NCBI GenBank assembly: GCA_949152475.1
Contig: OX424560.1
Location: 19,779,106-19,843,105, forward strand
Length of the DNA stretch: 64,000 nucleotides
Direction of reading: 5' to 3'
Origin: Terebella lapidaria
Taxonomy: Eukaryota; Annelida; Polychaeta; Terebellida; Terebellidae
The notes under the pieces were generated by a model. That model was not told the DNA's origin and searched no databases. It saw only the letters and a list, made by a program, of their open reading frames with translations. A program made the position numbers and the translations under genes. Positions within the stretch are counted from its first letter, which is position 1. Every line of letters begins with the position of its first letter. Shown here one piece after another: positions 38,906-52,404 of this stretch.

Positions 38906-40390
38906 AGTTTTACTTTTCTAGTGATAGGGCGAAAAGAGAAATTATTTGTTTTCTAATTGAAGGCAGAGTCAACCATGTGAGAATATTGTCTGATAATTAA
39001 GCCCGCAATGATTTTTTTTTGGGGCTTTAAATCAGAACTGAATTATTTTTTTTTCTCGAGTTGAATATGTTTTGGTGCAGAATCCGAATATCGGAAATAA
39101 TAATATACTTAGCCTTCATGACTCGAAATAGTGACTCTAACGTCTCTGAATGTTGATATTTTTGATGACTGACAAAGACCAAAGCGATTTCTTTATTGTG
39201 CCTAGACACTTTCTCATTGTATGCACGAAATGATATATACGTTTTTTTCTAAGTCTCGCCCCCGTTCAATAATTGTAACAGGTGTTATCTGCATAGGTCT
39301 AGTCACGTTTGCATTATGATAGTCCCCGCGTGTGATTGTGTTTAACGCCAACTTGCATCACATATGGTGAGGATCAATTGTATTTTTTATGACCAATATT
39401 TTGAGCAAATGTATACTTGTGAATAGTCGATAAATAACGATGCACACAAGAAAGCCAAATGCAGAATCGCGTATTTCCAGAATAGTTGGAGTGGCAAAAT
39501 GAGTATACTTTATATTCTCTGTAAAATTGTTCACTACATGATTTTTTTTGCCATGAATACAATATTTCGTATTAGACACGTGCGCACTCATTATCTAATT
39601 TCATTGTATTCCGACTTAGTTGGAGTCATGTGTATGGAACGGTACTGCACATAATAATGTTGTCGTTTAAGCTTTTCAGGTGATTCTGGTTACTTGAATA
39701 TGAAAATTTGCATATTAACTACATGTATATTATGTCAATATTTGAGCTGTCTTCGTTTCTGATGTCACCGAGACGGAAATTCGTTTGTGATGCTAAAAAG
39801 CAAACAAGGTGCTAAAGTCATAATTTTTGACATTTTCAAGTTGTAATTTCTGTCATGTAAATGTACCTCGTTTGTTTAATGTCAGCATCATCCAAAATTA
39901 TTTGTGATGTCAAAATTTGATTGATATAGATTAACTTCATTGCATTCCAATTGACCAAAATTAAAACTGCATTGTTTGAAGCTGCCTGGTTGTCTGTTAT
40001 GCATGATAAGTTCCTAGTATTTTCACTTTATGTACAGTTTGAAGTTTATTTTGTCGAAACCGTTCATACCCAACTTGTTCAAAATTTGTTTCTAACTGAT
40101 TGTACAAATTTGTTTCCGTTGTATTTTGACATTGTTCTTCATCCAACTTTGTTTCGTGGTTTCTTTGTGCCATTTCGTCAGGAAAAAAATTATGTATTGA
40201 GAATTCTTGTTTCTTTATTTTGCTACCCTAATATTTTGTTACTTTTGTTCTATTGGAAATTGTCATGTTTTCATTCATATTTCGTGAGAATAATCTTGTG
40301 TATCTAGTCATTTTCTGTCCATTGATATTGTTATCACATTGCTTATAATGCTAGTATTTATTGAAATAAATCTGTTGAACACTAAATGAA
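38906..40390 (+). other. Probable 3' UTR of the coiled-coil gene
   Basis: T-rich sequence after the stop with no other gene. AATAAA at 40365-40370 is a plausible poly(A) signal. An unrelated open frame at 39951-40307 is Phe/Leu-rich through T content and is not considered real. Confidence 0.4.
40365..40370 (+). terminator. Candidate poly(A) signal
   Basis: AATAAA in GAAATAAATCTG, 1.46 kb after the coiled-coil gene stop codon. Confidence 0.35.
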
Positions 40391-40923
40391 GTGTATGTGC
40401 CATGAAACACATAGTATAAATTTATTTAAATTCACCATACTTAGGCAATTTGAAGGGAACATTTGTGAAACATGACCTCGTATTTTTTAATGCCAGATTT
40501 CTGGGCGAGTATTCATCTGAAAGAATACACTGCTGGGAAGTAATGACTCGGTTTTCAAGGCAGTATCTTGTTATTGTTCTTCCAAGGAGCTGGAGAAGCA
40601 AAGGGGTTTTGCATGGGCATCAGTACCCATAATTTGAATATATCTTTACCCCAGGTCCATCCAAGGCAGAACAGCAAAAAATCCCATGTCTCGTCGGATA
40701 TATTCATGCTTATCACACGGTGTCCAATACGTCAACTGATAAATCTGGCATAGTGGTTAGGCTGGGATTGCTTTTTAGAAAGGTGTTATGGACCACCAAA
40801 ACGAGACCATTTAACACGGAGTTGAATGGCCAATTTAACTAGACGCTTCCGGTCGCCTACGACCGCTTGGGTGTATTCCCCGTAGCCCTATCATCTCTGT
40901 TGCCCCAAATATATCTAGAAAAA
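40391..40923. other. Intergenic spacer, no gene recognised
   Basis: Nothing coding. A small hairpin CGGTCGCctaCGACCG is at about 40850-40865, close to the diverged family end at 40924. Confidence 0.35.
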
Positions 40924-42540
40924 CTAGAGCAAGGGCTAAAAAGATTACCAGAGAAATGTTAAATCTCAAGTCACAACTGTTTTCTTTTCCCCACCAAAAT
41001 TGCTGCACTGATTTTCCGAGGTTATTGAAAGTCGAATTCAAAATCACCACTGAAATCTCTTTATATGAATTTCCATTCGACATGTTTGATAAAATAACGA
41101 AAATACAGATAGATCAATCTTTTCACCTATTTATATTTCAACTCAGAATATTTTACAAACTTGGTTCCAAGTTGAAATTCAAAGTAAAATTTGACCAAAA
41201 ATGCATTTCAAGATGACGAAATTGGAGCCAGATTGAACTTCTCACCATAAGCTATATTTCGACTCATAATACATGTATGTGCCAAACATGGTTTCAAGTT
41301 GAAATTCAAAGTAAAAGTTAATCAAAACTGCATTTCAAGATGACGAAATTGGACCCAGATCAAACTTTTCGTCATGAGTTATATTTTAACTCATAATACC
41401 TGCCCAACTTGATTTCAAGTTGGAATTCAAACTAAAAGTTGACCAAAACTGCATTTCAAGATGACGAAATTGGAGCCAGGTCAAACTTTTCGCCATGAGT
41501 TATATTTCAACTCATAATATGTGCCAAACTTGGTATTAAGTTGAAATTCAATGTAAAAGTTGACCAAAACTGCATTTCAAGATGACGAAATTGGAGCCAG
41601 ATAGAACTTTTCGTCATAAGTTATATTTTAACTCATAATATGTGCCAAACTTGGTTTCAAGTTGAAATTCAAGCTAAAAGTTTACCAAAACTGCATTTCA
41701 AGATGAAGAAATTGGAGCCAGATCGAACTTTTCATCATAAGTTATATTTTAACTCATAATATGTGCCAAACTTGGTTTCAAGTTGAAATTCAAACTAAAA
41801 ATTGACCAAAACTGCATTTCAAGATGACGAAAATGGAGCCAGATCGAACTTTTCACCATAAGTTATATTTCGACTTATAATATGTGCCAAACATGCTTTC
41901 AAGTTGAAATTCAAAGTAAAAGTTGACCAAAACTGCATTTCAAGATGACGAAATTGGAGCCAGATCGAATTTTTCACCATGAGTTATATTTCAACTCATA
42001 ATATGTGCCAAACTTGGTATTAAGTTGAAATTCAATGTAAAAGTTGACCAAAACTGCATTTCAAGATGACGAAATTGGAGCCAGATAGAACTTTTCGTCA
42101 TAAGTTATATTTTAACTCATAATATGTGCCAAACTTGGTTTCAAGTTGAAATTCAAGCTAAAAGTTTACCAAAACTGCATTTCAAGATGAAGAAATTGGA
42201 GCCAGATCGAACTTTTCATCATAAGTTATATTTTAACTCATAATATGTGCCAAACTTGGTTTCAAGTTGAAATTCAAACTAAAAATTGACCAAAACTGCA
42301 TTTCAAGATGACGAAAATGGAGCCAGATCGAACTTTTCACCATAAGTTATATTTCGACTTATAATATGTGCCAAACATGCTTTCAAGTTGAAATTCAAAG
42401 TAAAAGTTGACCAAAACTGCATTTCAAGATGACGAAATTGGAGCCAGATCGAATTTTTCACCATAAGTTATATTTTAACTCATAATTTGTGCCAAACATG
42501 ATCTCAAGTTCAAATTCAAAGTAAAAGTTGATCAATGTTT
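40924..42540 (+). repeat. 121-bp satellite-like array behind a diverged family left end
   Basis: Opens with CTAGAGCAAGGGCTAAAAAG then ATTACCAGAG, a diverged form of the TTAGCCCAAGGGCTAA + AGGTTACCGG left end. CATTTCAAGATGACGAAATT recurs at 41204, 41331, 41452, 41573, 41694, 41815, 41936, 42057, 42178, 42299 and 42420, giving a 121-bp period over 11 units. Unlike the 134-bp unit it lacks dense AGGTCA sites. No right end of the family is seen downstream. Confidence 0.85.
41494..42461 (+). repeat. 484-bp higher-order repeat (4 x 121 bp, two copies)
   Basis: 41494-41977 and 41978-42461 look identical by eye, including private variants such as TTGGTATTAAG (41531 and 42015), AGATGAAGAAATT and ACATGCTTTCAAG. 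Neighbouring single units differ from each other, so a block of four units was copied as one. Confidence 0.85.
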
Positions 42541-43410
42541 TCATAAAAAGCTATTGTGATCAATAATAGACATAACTAGCAAAAAAATAATGTTAACTTA
42601 TTTGGTCACAGCCATAAAATCTCTACTGGACAAAGCCTTCACCTTGTTGAGCCCAATAATAAATATTTCTTGTCTTAACTATTTTCATTGTGGTCAAAAA
42701 TAGACTTAACATGTAAAAATAATGTTAACTTATTCGGTTACATCCAGAAATTTCTACCAGACAAAATCTTAACCTTGTTGAGCTCAATAATAATTGTTTC
42801 TCATCTTAACTATTTTTATTGAGGTCAATAATAGACTTAACTAGCAAAAAAAATGTTAACTTATTTGGTTACAGACATAAAATGTCTACTGGACAGAATC
42901 TTTACCTAGTTGAGCCCAATAATAAATATTTCTTGTCTTAACTATTTTTATTGTGGTCAATAATAGACTAAACTAGTAAAAATAATGTTAACTTATTCAG
43001 TACACCCATGAAATCTGTACTGGACATACTCTCTCCCTCACCTTGTTGAGCTTAATAATAAATATTTCTCATCTTAACTATTTTTATTGTGGTCAATAAT
43101 AGACTTAACTAGTGAAAATAATGTTAACTTATTCGGTTACACCAATGAAATTTGTACTGGAGAAAACATTTACCTTGTTGAGGTTAATAATAAATATATT
43201 TCTTGTCTTAACTATTTTTATTGTGGTCAATAATAGACTTAACTATTAAAAATAATGTTAACTTATTCAGTTACACCCATGAAATCTGTACTGGTCAAAA
43301 CCTTTACCTTGTTGAGCTTAATAATAAACGTTTCTCGTCTTAACTATTTTTATTGTGGACAATAATAGACTTAACTAGTAAAACTAATGTTAACTTATTC
43401 AGTAATATTG
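42541..43410 (+). repeat. ~132-bp tandem array, seven units
   Basis: TGTTAACTTATT recurs at about 42591, 42723, 42854, 42986, 43122, 43256 and 43388, spaced 131-136 bp. Each unit has TTAACTATTTTTATTGTGG, CAATAATAGACTTAACTAG and ACCTTGTTGAGC. The sequence is unrelated to the adjacent 121-bp units. Confidence 0.9.
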
Positions 43411-43649
43411 TCCTGTTTTCACTGAAAACTTCAGTTCTCCATTCTGAACAAGAAACCAGTGTCATTACCTTCCATTGTACAGGCTATTGGAATGATCGTA
43501 CATGTCAAAATGGATATTTCAAAATTCTGTAATAAGTTAGGCTGTTAACATATTATTATTTATATGATCATACTAAAAAACGATTGGTTTCGTGTGACAG
43601 CCCTTCCCAACAACACTTCCAAATATTATCAAGATTCGTCAAAAATTGC

Positions 43650-44074
43650 CATCTGTAGAGCGTTCACAAGCCATGTGTCTCAAACAGGCTGTTTTCAATG
43701 CAAAATGTGTCCCCAAACGACCAATTCAGTTGCCACGGCAACCAAAATCGATTGGTGTCGGGATCTTACCATAATATATGTGCCTGCAAAAAATAATGGT
43801 GATCGGGTGAGAATTGCGGCCTGTAGCGCGTTCAGAAGCCATGTGTCTTAAACAGGCTGTTTTCAATGCAAAATATGTCCCCAAACGACCAATTCAGTTG
43901 CCACGGCAACCAAAATCGATTGGTGTCGGGATCTTACCATTATATATGTGCCTGCAAAAAATAATGGTGATCGGGTGAGAATTGCGGCCTGTAGTGCGTT
44001 CACAAGAAAATCTCCGCGGACGCGGACGACGAAGCCAAATCCATAGTATCCGCCGAACTTTGTTCGGGGGATAC
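43650..44074 (+). repeat. 168-bp tandem repeat ending in a GTATCC/GGATAC hairpin
   Basis: CCATGTGTCT is at 43671 and 43839, a 168-bp period, with a partial third unit from about 43980. Each full unit has GTTGCCACGGCAAC (43729-43742, 43897-43910). The block finishes with a GCGGACGCGGACGACG tract and GTATCCGCCGAAC / GTTCGGGGGATAC as a hairpin (44046-44074). That is the same layout (GAC-rich tract then terminal palindrome) as the GGTTACCGG family, but with different sequence. Confidence 0.75.
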
Positions 44075-45013
44075 AATTACTATAATATATTCCTTTCAGG
44101 CTGCTCGTGTTGGCCGTTCTTACAGAAATACAAAGCGACATAGTTACAAGGCAAACAAATCTGAAACTGTATCATAACGTTCTGAGAATTTTTATGGTTG
44201 CATATCTCTTTCCTGATTTGACTTTACATTTCAGAACTTTGAAAGAATCAAAATGATGAAATTTTAACAAAAAATTTGTCAAGACATGAACAGTTGTGTG
44301 GAAAGAAAAATGGCTCATAAACAGACGCCAAATCAGGTATCTTTTACTTTTATTTATCCACTGAATATACCAGTCATTCCAAACTCAATGAATAAAAGTG
44401 ATATCACAAAAGTATTGAAACAAAATATCTTGAGCCAAGACACCAGATTTTTTCAGTCTAATTCCGCAAGCGTCAAAATACAGTAGCTTATGACAAAAAT
44501 CGTATTGGACAAAAACAACAAATTATACGCTTAATTTTCACTTCATTTTCATAGAAAATGTGGGAAACAAATGACAAATCATGACATTGGAATGTACAGC
44601 CATAACATAAACAGATTTCAATGATCTTTGGATCTTTGTTTCACTCAAAAATTGTTTCTCAACTCCAAAGTATTCTAGTACATATATGCAAATTCAATAA
44701 TTTCCCAATTTGACACTCATGCACAATAACACATTGAAATTGATGTGTTATGTAAAAACATGTGTACGTGTACATGTACAATAGTTACATTCAATGCAAA
44801 TCTTTCACAGTCAATTGCTACATAATCATTAGATGTAATGAAGTGTTCATGTACAGAGAAATGCACTGTTTCTGGTAGCAAAATGTACATTCACCCAACG
44901 GACAAGAACCAGTGTTTACACATTGTGAATATATCCTTATTAACTTATATTGCATGATAATAAATACATAATTTATAAAAGCCGCATTGCACTTAACGAG
45001 TGTGAACAGATCA
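44075..45013. other. IDI1 3' flank / 3' UTR, no other gene recognised
   Basis: AT-rich. On the minus strand an AATAAA (plus-strand 44349-44354) could serve IDI1, giving a 3' UTR of about 0.65 kb. No repeats or RNA genes are recognised. Confidence 0.35.
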
Positions 45014-46809
<1,796 letters not shown>

Positions 46810-47080
46810 CTTAAACTTAGCGAATTTATGTCTGCAAGGCAACAAATTACATCTGGATATACCTCAGTTTCCAGCTTCCAGTTGTGTATTATGATACACA
46901 ATAATTATTAGTGTACAGACCTTTGAATTTTAGATGCACAATTACCTATAATATTGACTGTCAAGTGTCAAATACACTGATCTCCCGCAACTATGAGCAG
47001 CTGGTGAATGAGTGACTGTCTGAGTGACACAGTAACTGAGTAGGCCTAACTAAGCGAATATATTTTTGACACTGTCATAC

Positions 47081-47320
47081 CTGGGCGAAGCAACATGTGA
47101 CGTATTTCTGGCCGTTACACGACGTGAAAGCGTGGGTGTTATTGTTGACAATCTCCTAAAACCATCCATAACCCGGCCGATTCATGAGGCGATGTGGTCT
47201 GATATAATTTCTCGGCGAATCAAAAACAAGCAAACATCATGCGCCATGTTTTTCCTCATTCTGGAGGTGCTAGAAATCGTGTCATACAATGAACGCTACG
47301 GGCCTGCCCGTTAAGAGCAC
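47081..47320 (-). other. IDI1: Probable 5' leader exon of IDI1
   Basis: On the minus strand GCTTCGCCCAG|GTATGACAG is a good donor at 47081/47080, pairing with the acceptor GCCTTGCAG before 46831. Joined, the frame reading into Met1 stays open for about 60 codons and is Arg/Ser/Thr-rich with few acidic residues near the junction (LSRRVTARNTSHVASPRHK), like a mitochondrial presequence, but it has no in-frame ATG. It is therefore either a 5' UTR exon or the second exon of an N-terminally extended form, as known for the long human IDI1 isoform. The 5' limit is not determined. Confidence 0.5.
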
Positions 47321-47549
47321 CGTCTCCATACTGAAGAGCGTACTTACGTTACGGCTTGTCTCACAATGATGATCATCACGATAACATAATTCACATTCGA
47401 CAATTGATTTCGACTATAGTGTATGTTATTATTTTATACTGCCTTCTTTTTCAATGGCTCAGTATATATATATACCCATGTGACATGTACATCAGTGCCA
47501 TGCCGAATAAGCAGATACAACTGATCAGTTTTAATCTGTTGTCAGAAAA

Positions 47550-47922
47550 TCATGTTTCCGTTTGGGATTCTCAAAAGGGCTGAGAAATTGAAATTGAAAC
47601 GAAGCTTATACATATCACAGCGGTATGGGGAGTCTTATGCATCAATTAGAAACAAAGTTACTGAAAAGATTTTGAAAAATAACCATCAAAATCCAAAATT
47701 GGCCATTTTTCGTCAAAAATGGGGCCATTTTGAAAAAATGCGAAAATAAAAAACCTCCTTCTCGAATTATTTTTAGGTATTATTTGAGCAAAATTTCAAG
47801 AAGATTTGATCGTAAACTTCAAAGATAAAAATATAGACGGACAGACAAGCGGCTAGACGGACGAACGGACGACGGACACAATGTCTTGGCAATGGGTTAT
47901 CGGACTACAGGCCCGGTAACCT
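47550..47922 (+). mobile_element. Copy D, right part only, of the hairpin-ended family
   Basis: Diverged 'ATGCATCAATTAGAAAC..AAGTTACTGAA' and 'CCAAAATTGGCCATTTTTCG' modules, a GGACGGAC-type tract and the palindromic end GGTTATCGGACTACAGGCCC then GGTAACCT. The left end and tandem units are missing. More diverged than copies A and E. Confidence 0.7.
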
Positions 47923-48900
47923 AAAATATGGACATTCCTATTTTTGACAAAGCATATTTCAAACTACTGCTTTGTTCGTGTGGTTTACTTGATATACAGA
48001 ACAAAATATGAATTTTGGAATACACCGAATCGTTTGCAAATTGCAGTCCTGAGGTCCGAAGGCTTTTCTAAAATGCAACACGAAATATACCAAGTGAAAT
48101 GTATTTCAAAATATGCGAAAACGGCATACACTCAACCATGTACACCCATAGCATAAGTGTACAATATATGCATTATATTATGTGCACACGTAATTATTCT
48201 CACACGTTTACAATCTATCAGGTGAGTTTTGTAGGCTTACCGTAGTCAGTGTTTACAGAGCGATGTTCTGGAGGGCATGCGAACTGAACAAATCCTCGCA
48301 TTTGTATGCTTTATGATCGTTCGAGACAATAGTTCGTCATAATGAACCCGTGTTCATTTTGGCAAATTAGTGTACAACTAGTTACACTATGATAGTTCTC
48401 TTTATGTCATCGATAATATCTGTTCTGTTTCAACAATTACAGTATACAAACACGGAACATGACCCTTTATTGAGGTTTCAAACTGTGGAAGATGATTATA
48501 GGTCCAATCTACTCTCGATAAATTGACTTAAATATCGCGATAAATCCAATAAATAATATATCGATCTATCGATTTACGTACAGTATCTCAATAATAGATT
48601 ATAGATCTAACAAACTGTCGATAAATCGACCTACGTATCTCAATTAATCGAATTAATATATCGAAATTTAACTTTAAAATATTCATTTTGAAAATTTATG
48701 GAAAAGTCGATTTATCGAGACACAAAATACCTTTATTATATACCTGCGAGGTTATTCGTCCGCATTACACTGTTTGTGCTTTGTACGATAACAATGCTCA
48801 GCGGGCAAATACGAGGGCAGGGCAAATACTGGCCGGTATCTTGCCCGCTGTCAACGATCGCTCATGCGCATCGAAAGTAGGAGCCCTGACAATACATGCA
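47923..48900. other. Intergenic region, no gene recognised
   Basis: AT-rich. 48500-48720 has several diverged TATCGATTTA/TAAATCGA repeats in both orientations (ATCGATAAATCGAC-like), a short imperfect inverted cluster. No coding family. Confidence 0.35.
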
Positions 48901-50560
48901 TAAATAATGGCAATTTTCTTCACATTTTACAATTATAACACCCCACATACAGAGGTGATAATCCCCAATTATTGAGCTCTTATGTGAAAAGGGAAGACTT
49001 GTAGAGAAGAAATAAAACAGTGATTTTTGCACTTAAGAAAGGAAATATTTTGAACAAAAAAGTGAGATTTTCTTTGGAAATTTTGATTTGACGCCCGATC
49101 AAACATGCTCAAGGACAATTTGGGGTTTGTTTCAGATAAATGTATTATTCACCCATATATTACCATCAGTTTGATTCCCCTTGGACTAAATATGTCAAAA
49201 TTTTAAAAGAGTTGGTAGTCCTACCCCGCTGCTTAGCACGAAACACTTTCTACCATACTGCTGTCAACACCAATAGTATTCAAATGTCGCAAAATGCTAC
49301 CACCACACTCTCAATATAGTATATTTCTAAATTAAGCAAAAATTCCAAGGTTTTAATCTTGACAAAACACAAAAACGTAGACAATTGGTTGAAAATATGG
49401 TTTCTGTAAGCCAGAGATCACCAACATTAGGTCACATAGGTGCCTTGTACAGGGGACTAATTTATGTGCTGTATGAAATTTATTTATAAAACACATTTAT
49501 ATGATGGACTGCAATCGATCAAACGGCAAGAGACACATATGGGGTCAAAAATGTGGTTCTACGGCAATATCGAAAAAAAATATGGTAAAAAAATCGGAAA
49601 AATGCGTACTTGACCAGACATGGTGCCAAAATTGCAAATAATATACCAAATGCATTCTGCAATGCCTAACCTAGCTTATTTATGATCGACTATATAGGTT
49701 GTGGTGATGAATTTCAGAGACACCTAGTATTATCCACCATTCAATTTTTGGTGGCCATTTCGACACCTTTTTCGGTTAGGCTGTGTCTGAGTCCAGTAGT
49801 CCTCAGTGAAAGTGTATAATATTTTACAGTGATTTGAAATATTGGTTACTATATGAAAATAAAGAAAATAAAAAGGCACTAACTCCATGTCTTTAGCATT
49901 CAAGGGGGGGGGGGGGATAAACACCGCCGCTATTAGCATGTAGATATAATCCTACATATGTAATAAAAATCCACGTGAACGAAAACTATGGTTGCAATGG
50001 TGAAAAATTCATGAATACCGCACACTATCCACACACAAATTAAAGAAATGCCACAAAACCTGCTAAAAATCTATAATACACAAAATTCCATGTCCTCGGT
50101 TTAGGTATACGAACACATATAGGATTGCCATTTAACTCCATTATAACGTTTTATGAGAGAAATCACTTTCAAAATGTTTCAATTTTCATAAAATTTCAGT
50201 ATGTTGAAGCAATATATATAACTTACAAAATATAAAAAAATCAGCACATGTTGTTGGAATAGATCAAACGCTACAAGCATTTGACTGTTAGCTGCTGACA
50301 CCTGGCGAATTCCTCAGAAAGCAAACTCCCAGAAAGGGCCGGTTTGTTTATATGTATTCATGCGCACAGTAACAGCTCCAATCAACATGAAAATTCACAT
50401 GTACATAGAGGAATACCCATAATACTACTATACAAACCAAAACAGAGACATTTTAAAGTGATACATGTGCATTTGGAGGAGAAACTGGGAGTTTTTAAAT
50501 AATATAGTACTTTGATGCCTCATTTTGACCATATAAGGAAATCAATACAGGTCCATAACC
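48901..50560. repeat. Tandem duplication 2, copy 1 (1660 bp)
   Basis: Runs from TAAATAATGGCAATTTTC to CAGGTCCATAACC and is followed at once by copy 2. No coding family or terminal repeats are recognised inside. It contains a poly-G run near 49904-49914. Confidence 0.95.
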
Positions 50561-52223
50561 TAAATAATGGCAATTTTCTTCACATTTTACAATTATAACA
50601 CCCCACATACAGAGGTGATAATCCCCAATTATTGAGCTCTTATGTGAAAAGGGAAGACTTGTAGAGAAGAAATAAAACAGTGATTTTTGCACTTAAGAAA
50701 GGAAATATTTTGAACAAAAAAGTGAGATTTTCTTTGGAAATTTTGATTTGACGCCCGATCAAACATGCTCAAGGACAATTTGGGGTTTGTTTCAGATAAA
50801 TGTATTATTCACCCATATATTACCATCAGTTTGATTCCCCTTGGACTAAATATGTCAAAATTTTAAAAGAGTTGGTAGTCCTACCCCGCTGCTTAGCACG
50901 AAACACTTTCTACCATACTGCTGTCAACACCAATAGTATTCAAATGTCGCAAAATGCTACCACCACACTCTCAATATAGTATATTTCTAAATTAAGCAAA
51001 AATTCCAAGGTTTTAATCTTGACAAAACACAAAAACGTAGACAATTGGTTGAAAATATGGTTTCTGTAAGCCAGAGATCACCAACATTAGGTCACATAGG
51101 TGCCTTGTACAGGGGACTAATTTATGTGCTGTATGAAATTTATTTATAAAACACATTTATATGATGGACTGCAATCGATCAAACGGCAAGAGACACATAT
51201 GGGGTCAAAAATGTGGTTCTACGGCAATATCGAAAAAAAAATATGGTAAAAAAATCGGAAAAATGCGTACTTGACCAGACATGGTGCCAAAATTGCAAAT
51301 AATATACCAAATGCATTCTGCAATGCCTAACCTAGCTTATTTATGATCGACTATATAGGTTGTGGTGATGAATTTCAGAGACACCTAGTATTATCCACCG
51401 TTCAATTTTTGGTGGCCATTTCGACACCTTTTTCGGTTAGGCTGTGTCTGAGTCCAGTAGTCCTCAGTGAAAGTGTATAATATTTTACAGTGATTTGAAA
51501 TATTGGTTACTATATGAAAATAAAGAAAATAAAAAGGCACCAACTCTATGTCTTTAGCATTCAAGGGGGGGGGGGGGGGATAAACACCGCCGCTATTAGC
51601 ATGTAGATATAATCCTACATATGTAATAAAAATCCACGTGAACGAAAACTATGGTTGCAATGGTGAAAAATTCATGAATACCGCACACTATCCACACACA
51701 AATTAAAGAAATGCCACAAAACCTGCTAAAAATCTATAATACACAAAATTCCATGTCCTCGGTTTAGGTATACGAACACATATAGGATTGCCATTTAACT
51801 CCATTATAACGTTTTATGAGAGAAATCACTTTCAAAATGTTTCAATTTTCATAAAATTTCAGTATGTTGAAGCAATATATATAACTTACAAAATATTAAA
51901 AAATCAGCACATGTTGTTGGAATAGATCAAACGCTACAAGCATTTGACTGTTAGCTGCTGACACCTGGCGAATTCCTCAGAAAGCAAACTCCCAGAAAGG
52001 GCCGGTTTGTTTATATGTATTCATGCGCACAGTAACAGCTCCAATCAACATGAAAATTCACATGTACATAGAGGAATACCCATAATACCACTATACATTC
52101 CAAAACAGAGACGTTTTAAAGTGATACATGTGCATTTGGAGGAGAAACTGGGAGTTTTTAAATAATATAGTACTTTGATGCCTCATTTTGACCATATAAG
52201 GAAATCAATACAGGTCCATAACC
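50561..52223. repeat. Tandem duplication 2, copy 2 (1663 bp)
   Basis: Head-to-tail copy of 48901-50560. By eye it differs at about eight to ten substitutions (for example CCACCATTC against CCACCGTTC, CACTAACTCC against CACCAACTCT) plus homopolymer lengths, i.e. roughly 0.5%. The breakpoint has no spacer. Confidence 0.95.
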
Positions 52224-52404
52224 TGCCGGTGTTTTCTTGTCCTTTACGTTTTTCTTTTCACGGTCTATAATGAGCACAACATCACCTGGTTTTTTCCAGC
52301 ATGTGCCCCGATATTTGCCCTTGATCCCGGCATTTGCCCTCGGCCTTCGACCTCGGGCTAATTCTCGGAATCTCGGCCAAATATCAGGTCACATACTGGA
52401 AAAA

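Noticed and set aside
39951-40307. A membrane protein of 118 residues
   Set aside because: Phe/Leu richness comes from T-rich 3' UTR sequence; no homologous family is recognised.
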